Below the pieces are notes generated by a model. That model was given only the letters and a program-made list of their open reading frames with translations, did not search any database and was not told where the DNA came from. From contig JBEKBO010000101.1 of assembly GCA_050015355.1 (NCBI GenBank), positions 1-16,733 of the forward strand: a DNA stretch of 16,733 nucleotides. Direction: 5' to 3'. Position numbers and translations under genes: made by a program. Of this stretch, positions 1 through 6,357 are shown in pieces. Source of the DNA: CAWBRT01 sp050015355 (GTDB lineage: Bacteria > Acidobacteriota > Terriglobia > Terriglobales > Acidobacteriaceae). Positions within the stretch are counted from its first letter, which is position 1, and every line of letters begins with the position of its first letter.

Positions 1-837
1 GTTCGGCGAGACGCGGTTCAGCGTCCGGACCAGTGCAAGCGTGAAGGCACCGTGCGGGATACTCTTGCCGTCGTGTTGCTCAGAATCTTCCGATGCCGAC
101 TCATTGAACTGGGCTGCCGAGATGACGAGAGCCCCTCTGTCCTCCGGAGGCGTAGGATGATAATCATCTTTAGCATCACGAGTATCTCCCGGGATGCTGC
201 GAACCTTAACCGGGCTGGCTAATCCGCGAGCGATCGATCCACTATGACAGCTATCGAAAACCGCGGTGAGCACCACCTTGTGCTTATCGAGCGCTTCATT
301 GAATAGCCTCGCGATTTCTTTGTCACGGATGTCCCAAACGCCTGCGTTTGCATCCCAGGGAACAATCGTTTCGTCTTGTTTATCTGCCTTGTAGGAGGCA
401 GAATTCCTGACCTGTGAACCATGTCCGGCATAGAAGAAAAACAGCACATCTCCGTCGTGCGCCTGCTCGATGAAGTACTTCCGCATCGCCTCAAGAATCG
501 CCTGACGCGTGGCTGCCTCGTTGCTAAGAACGTGGACGTTGTCCGGGGAAAAACCGAACGTATGCAGCAGCACATCGCGCATGCTTTCGACATCGCTCAC
601 CGCTCCGTCTAATGCGCCGAACGCATAGTCACCCCGTCCAGGGCTCGCGATCCCCTGCTCGCGCGCCCTTAGCTTCTCGGCTTCCGTCGCTGGCCGATAG
701 TTGTCGATTCCAACGAGAACCGCACGCCGGGTTTGACCAAAGCCACTACCGGTTAAGGCCAAGAACAAGATAAGCAGAACCACGCAATTCACGATAGTCG
801 CTGTTTCGCGGCGAGCACGGTCAGAGCTTTTCGACAT
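1..837 (-). CDS. Caspase-like (peptidase C14) secreted or membrane-anchored protease, C-terminus cut by window edge
   Basis: The reading frame is open from an ATG at 837 to the left edge, giving 279 codons without a stop. Residues 14-34 form a hydrophobic stretch ending near SGFGQ, consistent with a signal peptide or anchor, so the protein probably acts outside the cytoplasm. The caspase fold follows directly: RRAVLVGIDNYRP (38-49), a strand FFFYAGHGS holding catalytic His139, a DETIVPWDA motif (155-163) and FDSCHSGS holding catalytic Cys197. DSCHSGS and the DETIVP segment are typical of metacaspases and orthocaspases, which cleave after Arg or Lys; that specificity is inferred. TGAGG lies 7 bases before the ATG. 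The gene is divergent from the secreted-protein/M48 locus. Any C-terminal domain beyond residue 279 lies outside the window. Family assignment is confident; biological role is unknown. Confidence 0.93.
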   Translation of the reverse strand, partial: MSKSSDRARRETATIVNCVVLLILFLALTGSGFGQTRRAVLVGIDNYRPATEAEKLRAREQGIASPGRGDYAFGALDGAVSDVESMRDVLLHTFGFSPDNVHVLSNEAATRQAILEAMRKYFIEQAHDGDVLFFFYAGHGSQVRNSASYKADKQDETIVPWDANAGVWDIRDKEIARLFNEALDKHKVVLTAVFDSCHSGSIARGLASPVKVRSIPGDTRDAKDDYHPTPPEDRGALVISAAQFNESASEDSEQHDGKSIPHGAFTLALVRTLNRVSPN

Positions 838-913
838 GCCGATGCCTCATTCTGTATTCAACAGTGTAATCCGTCGCGAGTTGCGGGAAAAAGGAAGTTA
901 AATTGTCGCGTGA

Positions 914-943
914 TTTTTACCAATTCACGAATATCGATGTCAA
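914..943 (-). promoter_or_regulatory. Candidate sigma70-type promoter for the caspase-like gene
   Basis: On the minus strand a perfect TTGACA (943-938) is followed after 17 bases by GTAAAA, or after 18 by TAAAAA (919-914). It sits about 80 bases upstream of the caspase-like start codon. The -35 match is exact but the -10 is weak, so this is a candidate only. Confidence 0.33.
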
Positions 944-1079
944 TCACTTGCCGCGGAGTAATAGACTGGTAGGTCACACACGCGGCGATGCTCTTTTGTT
1001 GACCGTCGCTGACGATGGCACTACGCGCTTGCGAGACGCGTACGGCGGCGAGCGCTTGTGGCACGCGCGGGAGTAATTA

Positions 1080-1287
1080 TCGTCTGCCAGATGGCGTGGA
1101 GCGGATAACGCAGCGGCGCTGTTAAACTCTTTGTATTCCGTGCAATGCAAGGAGTTCGTCGTAGTTTTTCCGACAACGCCGCCGCTACTACCGCCGCGTT
1201 CATGCTAGTCTTTTCAGATTACGTCTGCAAGTTTTTGCGGTGCGGCCGTTCTGTAGTGGGAGGAAAGAAACTCGATGTTCCGTGAAA
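1080..1287 (+). repeat. Upstream regulatory cassette, copy 1 (palindrome, leader, RBS, first codons)
   Basis: This stretch resembles 1947-2174. The last 89 bases (1199-1287) align without gaps to 2086-2174, about 76 of 89 identical by hand. The left part (1080-1160) shares GCCAGATGGC, a GCGCAGCGG-like segment, and an AT-rich CTTTGTATTC block that matches CTTTATATTC in copy 2. The middle is diverged. The conserved part includes GTGGGAGG (the ribosome binding site) and the codons for Met-Phe-Arg-Glu. It lies directly before the small secreted protein gene, so it probably carries that gene's promoter and leader. I could not fix -35 and -10 boxes with confidence. Confidence 0.8.
1084..1097. promoter_or_regulatory. 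Candidate operator palindrome, copy 1
   Basis: The core GCCAGATGGC (1086-1095) is a 4-2-4 inverted repeat. In the second cassette it extends to CCGCCA-GA-TGGCGG. Conservation in both cassette copies, within an otherwise drifting sequence, suggests a protein-binding site. The regulator is unknown. Confidence 0.4.
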
Positions 1288-1781
1288 GGAGAAACATGAA
1301 TCATAGGTTGGCAGGGATTGTTGTAGCCCTCGTAGTTGTTTTAGGGCTATTAGCGAGCGCGCAGACCGCGCCCAACGCGTCCGCCCCAGCAGGAGCGGCA
1401 ACTGGGAAAGCAGCAGATAAACCGTCGCCGAAGAGTCGCGGGGCCGGTCCGGATCCAAACATCAAGCAAGACCAGAATCAGGCAGCAACGAATGCTCAGG
1501 AAACTCCTGCTCCGTTGCCAAAAAGCGGGCAGAAACAGCGCGGTCCTACTGATTGCTGGGTGGCGGCTGCCAATGAGTCTCCCTGGTATGTCAACGTTTA
1601 CGTTGACGGCACGTACCGTGGCCAGGTTTCTCCCTGGGGTAAAGGAATTGTTAATGCTCGAGCTGGCAGCACGACTCTGTACGGTCGCGCCGATTTCCCA
1701 AACGGCAGCTATAACACTTGGGGACCACGATCTTTCTACTGTGGTCCAGACGGCAATTTCACCTGGACGCTGCATCAGTAA
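1275..1781 (+). CDS. Small secreted protein with Pro/Ala-rich linker and C-terminal beta domain (PEGA-like?)
   Basis: The product has 168 aa. A signal peptide covers about residues 1-30 (hydrophobic 13-27, ending LASAQ). Residues 31-90 are low-complexity, rich in Ala, Pro, Gln and Lys. A compact domain at 92-168 is rich in Tyr, Trp and Gly, with two Cys (94 and 156) that could form a disulfide. VNVYVDGTYRGQV followed by a turn-rich stretch resembles PEGA-type surface domains, but this is only a resemblance. The ATG at 1275 is preceded by GGGAGG and is shared with the second cassette copy. An ATG at 1296 (MNHRLAG) has its own GGAG four bases upstream and gives an equally good signal peptide. 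The gene stands alone before a strong terminator. Function unknown. Confidence 0.75.
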   Translation: MFRERRNMNHRLAGIVVALVVVLGLLASAQTAPNASAPAGAATGKAADKPSPKSRGAGPDPNIKQDQNQAATNAQETPAPLPKSGQKQRGPTDCWVAAANESPWYVNVYVDGTYRGQVSPWGKGIVNARAGSTTLYGRADFPNGSYNTWGPRSFYCGPDGNFTWTLHQ

Positions 1782-1836
1782 GTATTTTCCGGCAAAGCCG
1801 CGGTAATTGGTTTGTGAGTCGCTCACAGCAGTTGTG

Positions 1837-1866
1837 CGGGGTCGCTAACGCGGCCCCGATCTTTTT
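1837..1866 (+). terminator. Rho-independent terminator after the small secreted protein gene
   Basis: CGGGGTCGC (1837-1845), loop TAAC, then GCGGCCCCG (1850-1858) form a 9-bp stem with one G-U pair. It is followed by TCTTTTT. It separates the 1275-1781 gene from the next transcription unit. Confidence 0.82.
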
Positions 1867-1946
1867 GGCCGCCCGCACGAAATTCATAACACCTTCCGCA
1901 CAGCGGCGAGCGTCCCAGATGCCGCCACGCGCGCAGAGCCGGTTTT

Positions 1947-2174
1947 TGTCCGCCAGATGGCGGCGAACCGATAGCGCAGCGGAGCCGCCAACCCCTTTAT
2001 ATTCTGTGTAATAGAGGAATTTGCCTTCGTTCTTTCTAACAACACTGTTGTCCCATTCTATCGATTCGCTTTACTATCGCTGCAGTTCATGCCAATCTCT
2101 TCAGATTCTGTTTGCAAGTTATTGCGGTGAGCCCGTTCTCTAGTGGGAGGAATAAAGCTCGATGTTCCGTGAAA
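1947..2174 (+). repeat. Upstream regulatory cassette, copy 2
   Basis: Second copy of the cassette at 1080-1287, placed after the terminator and directly before the three-gene operon that starts at 2162. It holds CCGCCAGATGGCGG, an AT-rich CTTTATATTCTGTG block (TATATT is a possible -10) and the conserved GTGGGAGGAATAAAGCTCG leader before ATG. The copies are similar up to the fourth codon and then stop matching. This looks like a duplicated promoter, leader and start placed on an unrelated gene. Confidence 0.8.
1950..1963. promoter_or_regulatory. Candidate operator palindrome, copy 2
   Basis: CCGCCA-GA-TGGCGG is a perfect 6-2-6 inverted repeat. The inner ten bases are kept in copy 1 at 1086-1095. 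It sits about 200 bases upstream of the operon start, next to the AT-rich block of the cassette. Confidence 0.42.
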
Positions 2175-2599
2175 AGAGTTTTGTCGTACCGTTAGTTGTG
2201 CTGGTTGCGTTCGCCACGGTGGTTGGTCCTTGCTTGGCCGCGGCCCAGAACTCCTCTGCAAGCGTGCAATCAGCCGCTTCGATGGTGAAGGGATCGAGCC
2301 CATTGATGCAGGCCGGCGTTCAGCCCGCGCCACTTCAGCCCACCTCGTTTGTGCAATCACTTGCCATTAACCACCACGCTCTCAGCATGGCACCACCTAC
2401 GGATATTGCGGCGGCTCTGGCAGATGGGAACCTTCCGTCAACCTCGGGGAAAGTGCATCCTGGGCTTAGTCTATCCAAAGCCAGTTTATTGGCGCCTGCA
2501 AAGGGCCAGCCGGAAGTGTTCCGCGACTTCAGCGCACCTGGCCTGAATGCTTCGAAGCTTCGCGGCGCCAAGCAGCCTGATCCGCGCAGTATTCAATAA
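2162..2599 (+). CDS. Secreted hypothetical protein, first gene of the M48 operon
   Basis: The product has 145 aa. A clear signal peptide (hydrophobic residues 7-24, ending CLAAAQ) is followed by a Ser/Ala/Pro-rich mature chain with no motif I recognise. The ATG is preceded by GTGGGAGG at suitable distance and is the only good start, which supports the homologous start at 1275. The TAA stop shares its last A with the ATG of the M48 gene (TAATG), so the two are almost certainly translationally coupled. It may be a partner or substrate of the protease, but that rests on position alone. It shares only the leader codons with the 1275 gene. No Cys lipobox is convincing: VVGPC lacks the usual Leu and Ala/Gly pattern. 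Confidence 0.72.
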   Translation: MFREKSFVVPLVVLVAFATVVGPCLAAAQNSSASVQSAASMVKGSSPLMQAGVQPAPLQPTSFVQSLAINHHALSMAPPTDIAAALADGNLPSTSGKVHPGLSLSKASLLAPAKGQPEVFRDFSAPGLNASKLRGAKQPDPRSIQ

Positions 2600-4512
2600 T
2601 GGCGGACGATAACGTGTTACAGAGCAAAGTGTTCCAAGCCGGCAAGAAAGGCAGCCAACTGTTCCGCGGGCTTTGCCTGGCGGCTTTGCTGTCCATCATG
2701 GTTGGCCTTTCCACGCCGGCAAGCGCCGAGATCAGTGAGAGCGATAGCGCTTTGGCGCAGCAGGTATTCAAGCAGTTGTTGGCTGCTGTCCCGTCCCAGA
2801 GTGCTATACCCTGGCCGCCGACATTGGAGATTCCCGACAAGAAGGACATCAACGCCTATGCGGCACTCCGCAAGCAGAACGGTAGCGCACAGGCCGTTGT
2901 GGTCTGTTACTACGGACTTATCCAGCAGGTAATTCAAGGCAATCCTGATCGCCTGGCGTACGTGCTGGGCCATGAGCTTGCGCACCACATCCTGGGGCAC
3001 ACAGCAATAACCAGCGGAAACACCGAGTTCCTTAGGGCGACCTTTACCCGCGAGCAGGAGTTGGCCGCCGACCGTAAGGGGATGGAGCTTGCTATTCGCG
3101 CAGGGTATTCTTTTCGCGGCGGGCTCTCTGCTATTCGAAGAATGATTGACCTTGGGCTGAATTATTCTTCCTTCGAAGGCTTGTCGGCTGACCACCCTTC
3201 CTGGTACGACCGCATTTCCCAACTGGACAAGGAACAGGCGGGCTTATGGCGATCCATGAGTTCCTTCGACAATGGGACCTACTTTCTGTTGGTGCAGAAC
3301 TACCCTCTGGCGGAGCGCGCCTTCCGGCAAGTGACAAAAGACTTTCCCGCCTCCTATGAGGCTTGGGCTAATCTCGGCTATGCCCTGCTTATGCAGTACG
3401 CTGACTCACTGGATAGCGAGGACCTGCGTCGCTTTGACGTGGGGCAGATTGTAGTGGGTGGGTTTTATCGCCGCCCAAAGTCTCTGGAAGGAAAGGTACG
3501 CGGTATCAATGAAGAGATGTGGTGGGACGCAGTAGGAGCTTTACGGGAAGCTATTAGGCTGAATCCCAATCTTTCTTTGCCTAAGGCGAATCTGGGCATT
3601 GCTTACTTGTTCCGGCCGGCAGGAAAAGATCCCGGAAAAGCGGCGCAATTACTGGAAGAAGCGTCGCAACTGGCGGACAAGGACCCTTCTCTTGACCCTA
3701 TCTCCCGCCTGGCCGAGGACATCAACCTGGCTGTCGCTTACGCGGCACAAGGAAATAGCGCGAAGGCGATGAGCACGCTCAGCCTGGTGGAAGCTTCTTT
3801 GAAGACGGGGACCACCAGTTCGTTGCGCGGGGCAGGCCCTGTGTCGAACGCGCTCGCATATAACCGAGCGCTCCTCTTGGCCCAGTCGCCGGATGGCCAG
3901 CGGCAACGCCTGGCGATTGGAGAACTCGAGGACTACCTGCGACAACCCGGCCCCTCGCAGGCATGGTGGCAGCTTGCGTATCAACGTTATGCCACCCTGT
4001 GCAAGCAGTCAGGGACAGCGGCCAAATCGGAGAGTGCGCTGCTTTCGCAGACGGCTGTCCGCTTCCGGCCGGTGGCTGCTCTGCAAATCAGCAAGGCTCA
4101 GATTGCTCTAGGCGAAAGCTTGGCTGACGCCAGGAGACAACTGGGAGCAGAGAGCTCTAGCATGCCCGTGATACGCGGCACAAACCTGGCGCAACTCGAC
4201 TACCCGAATCAAGGCATCAAGGTGATTGCAACCGATGAAGTGCTTGCTATCATTCTTTCCGGTGACAAGGCGCCGGCGCTCCGCGTAAGAGAAATGGGAC
4301 TGGGCACAAAAACTGTCGAGCTCAAAATCGGAATGACGAATGCGGAGTTGGACCGTTTACTGGGAGATACGGATTACGACTTCCGCCAGCTTGTAGACCC
4401 GGATTTGAACTATCGGTTCTATTCTGATCTGGGGATTGCAGTGCTCAGCCAAGGCGGCAAGGTTACCCAGTTGGTGATCAGCCAGGTCCCGAAAAGAAAA
4501 GTCGGTTTCTAG
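2599..4512 (+). CDS. M48-family metalloprotease with TPR repeats and two C-terminal BamE-like repeats
   Basis: The product has 637 aa. An N-terminal signal peptide with a long basic region ends near STPASAE (residue 44), so the protein is probably periplasmic. The M48 catalytic motif is GHELAHHILGH (HEXXH at 125-129), and the third zinc ligand is Glu154 in EQELAAD. Family knowledge says such proteins (BepA/YfgC, LoiP type) degrade or help assemble envelope proteins. TPR-like helices run from about 225 to 460 (for example 227-262, 307-338 and 347-400), as in BepA but longer. The last ~145 residues contain two related units (about 495-557 and 573-627), each with an Ile-x-Leu/Ile-Gly start, an (E/D)xxxxLG helix and a GI(K/A)V strand, resembling BamE/SmpA-like domains. 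The start overlaps the preceding stop (TAATG). All catalytic residues are present. Confidence 0.92.
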   Translation: MADDNVLQSKVFQAGKKGSQLFRGLCLAALLSIMVGLSTPASAEISESDSALAQQVFKQLLAAVPSQSAIPWPPTLEIPDKKDINAYAALRKQNGSAQAVVVCYYGLIQQVIQGNPDRLAYVLGHELAHHILGHTAITSGNTEFLRATFTREQELAADRKGMELAIRAGYSFRGGLSAIRRMIDLGLNYSSFEGLSADHPSWYDRISQLDKEQAGLWRSMSSFDNGTYFLLVQNYPLAERAFRQVTKDFPASYEAWANLGYALLMQYADSLDSEDLRRFDVGQIVVGGFYRRPKSLEGKVRGINEEMWWDAVGALREAIRLNPNLSLPKANLGIAYLFRPAGKDPGKAAQLLEEASQLADKDPSLDPISRLAEDINLAVAYAAQGNSAKAMSTLSLVEASLKTGTTSSLRGAGPVSNALAYNRALLLAQSPDGQRQRLAIGELEDYLRQPGPSQAWWQLAYQRYATLCKQSGTAAKSESALLSQTAVRFRPVAALQISKAQIALGESLADARRQLGAESSSMPVIRGTNLAQLDYPNQGIKVIATDEVLAIILSGDKAPALRVREMGLGTKTVELKIGMTNAELDRLLGDTDYDFRQLVDPDLNYRFYSDLGIAVLSQGGKVTQLVISQVPKRKVGF

Positions 4513-4551
4513 ATCGTGAGAATTGGTCAACCTACGAAAAGGAAGAAGGAC

Positions 4552-5073
4552 ATGAGGAAGCTGGCAATAGTAGCCCTCGTTTGTGCGCTCCTGTGGCCGG
4601 TTTTACCCGCCGCAGCACAGCAACAGGCAGCACAACAGCAGCCATCGCAATCGCCCGGCAAGAAGCTGGAAGCGTTATTCGCCGCCGCCGAAATCCCCTT
4701 CACCAAGGCCGAGGAAGGAAGATATATTGCCGTAATTACCGTTGAAGAAGGTGAGTCAGACAGGTTCCAGGTCTTTCTGACTGCGCTCGGCAACGACCCG
4801 AATAACGAAAAACTTCAAGTCATTCAACTATACTTCCTTCTCGGCCAACTTCCGAAAGGCGCACAGGTTCCCGCCGCTCTTATCAAGCAGGTTGCTGAGT
4901 GGAATGCCAACCTGACATTGGGCAAGGTAGTCATCATCAGCAATGTCATCTTGTATACCAGCAGTTCATGGCTGTCCCGGACTGACGCGGATACGCTGGC
5001 CGTGGATGCAGTCGTTGGTCACTATGCCAGCAAGGACCTGCGCAAAAATGTAGAGCCTTATCTTAAGCAGTAG
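4552..5073 (+). CDS. Secreted YbjN-like protein, last gene of the M48 operon
   Basis: With the ATG at 4552 the product has 173 aa. AAGGAAG lies about six bases upstream, and this start places a clean signal peptide at the N-terminus (hydrophobic 4-19, ending PAAAQ). A GTG at 4516 would add 12 charged residues and spoil it. A Gln-rich stretch follows, then a ~130-aa alpha/beta domain: KLEALFAAAEIPFT, a RFQVFLTAL strand, NANLTLGKVVIISNVILY and a final helix DTLAVDAVVGHYA. This order resembles YbjN / type III chaperone-like folds, usually linked to stress or envelope regulation. That assignment is by pattern and moderate. The gene begins 39 bases after the M48 stop, in the same operon. Confidence 0.75.
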   Translation: MRKLAIVALVCALLWPVLPAAAQQQAAQQQPSQSPGKKLEALFAAAEIPFTKAEEGRYIAVITVEEGESDRFQVFLTALGNDPNNEKLQVIQLYFLLGQLPKGAQVPAALIKQVAEWNANLTLGKVVIISNVILYTSSSWLSRTDADTLAVDAVVGHYASKDLRKNVEPYLKQ

Positions 5074-5342
5074 CCAATCCAGGGACTACATTTATTCGAT
5101 CACTCCTCGTTACCGCTAACAAGCATGAGGTTTGCATCGCGCGCTATCAGGCCCAGGTAGTAAGAACGGCTCTGCGCATTCAGGTTGAGGAAGCACGGCA
5201 AGCCTGCGTGGTTGCTCAAACGGTACGCGCTGAGCTTCTTGACTTATGGTCGCTTACTGGGTTGGATGGAGATTAGTACGGAACAGAACCTCAGATGGGA
5301 CGGCTTTCTGGCATCCCCGCGCAGAGCAAGAGGTGAATACTC

Positions 5343-6161
5343 TTGCCGTTAATCTTCCTGCAATTGCCGGTGCTGCCTCCAATCCGCATAAGCCAATATT
5401 GCCTGCTGGCTGCGATGGCATTCGTGGGCGGTGTTATGAACGCCGTGGCCGGCGGCGGTTCGTTTTTTTCGTTTCCCGCCCTGTTGGGATTGCAGTTGCC
5501 TCCGGTAAATGCGAATGCCACCAACAGCCTCGCGCTGTGGCCAGGGCAGCTAGCCAGCCTGATGGCATTGCGCCGGGAATTACGCGCCGTACGATCGCTG
5601 GTTATGCCGGTGATCCTCACTTCCGTAGCCGGCGGTAGCGCAGGCGCCCTGACGCTCTTGAATACCAGCCAGACGACTTTCATGCGCATGGTTCCGTGGC
5701 TGATGTTCTTTGGCACCGTCCTGTTTGCTCTCAGCAGCCTGGCTCGCAACTGGTTGGAGCAGTCGCGCTCACGCCGCCTGGTATCTTCCGGAAATAATGG
5801 TTCGTTTACGCCCTGGCCATTATTCTGGATGACCCTGGTGAGTTTCTACATCGGCTACTTCGGCGCCGGTTCGGCGGTGATGATCTTTGCGATCTTTTCC
5901 GTCTATGGAATTGTCAGCGACCTGCACCAGGTGAACGCTCTGAAAGTCCTTTGCAATGTGGTCGCCAACGGAATCTCCGTTCTGGCGTTCATCGTGGCCC
6001 GCGCGATTTACTGGAAGCAGGGTCTGTTCATGCTGGCAATGGCGGTGGCGGGCGGTTATCTGGGTGGGACCTTCTCGCGCAGGCTTCCTTCCAAACTTAT
6101 GCGAATGATCGTGATTGTGACTGGGCTCGCCTTTTCTATTTACTATTTCCGGAAGAGCTGA
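5343..6161 (+). CDS. TauE/SafE-family sulfite/organosulfonate exporter-like membrane protein
   Basis: The product has 272 aa, in the normal size range for the family. The N-terminal half has the family signature GGVMNAVAGGGSFF (29-42) and the second half repeats the fold with GYFGAGSAVM. About eight hydrophobic segments are visible. The family moves sulfite, sulfoacetate or other small anions across the inner membrane; the substrate here is unknown. The start appears to be TTG at 5343, with AGAGGTG about eight bases upstream. No ATG gives the full first membrane segment, and the first internal Met (residue 25) would remove part of it. It stands alone, with no sulfur-metabolism neighbour in view, and is convergent with the AOR gene. 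Confidence 0.88.
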   Translation: MPLIFLQLPVLPPIRISQYCLLAAMAFVGGVMNAVAGGGSFFSFPALLGLQLPPVNANATNSLALWPGQLASLMALRRELRAVRSLVMPVILTSVAGGSAGALTLLNTSQTTFMRMVPWLMFFGTVLFALSSLARNWLEQSRSRRLVSSGNNGSFTPWPLFWMTLVSFYIGYFGAGSAVMIFAIFSVYGIVSDLHQVNALKVLCNVVANGISVLAFIVARAIYWKQGLFMLAMAVAGGYLGGTFSRRLPSKLMRMIVIVTGLAFSIYYFRKS

Positions 6162-6303
6162 ACCCAATTCGCGAAGGCTCCGGAGAAGCCTCAGCGCAAC
6201 CATAGTAAGTAAGACGTATCCGCTTGAGGAAGTAAACTACGCGCTCGAAGAGCTAAGACTGGGAAGGTGTATTGGCCGGCAGGTTATTACGATCGGATAG
6301 CTC

Positions 6304-6332
6304 GGCGGGAGTCGCCGCTCCCGCCCTTTTCT
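6304..6332 (+). terminator. Rho-independent terminator between convergent TauE-like and AOR genes
   Basis: GGCGGGAG (6304-6311), loop TCGCCG, then CTCCCGCC (6318-6325) form a perfect 8-bp stem followed by CTTTTCT. The T-run points to rightward termination, about 140 bases after the TauE-like stop. The hairpin lies 26 bases beyond the AOR stop on the other strand and may also help there, although no T-run follows it on that strand. Confidence 0.85.
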
Positions 6333-6357
6333 AATCATCCTTTGCATAGATGGCTGC

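Noticed and set aside
858..1203. Short leftward frames upstream of the caspase-like gene
   Set aside because: They overlap the candidate promoter and the duplicated cassette and show no protein-like features.
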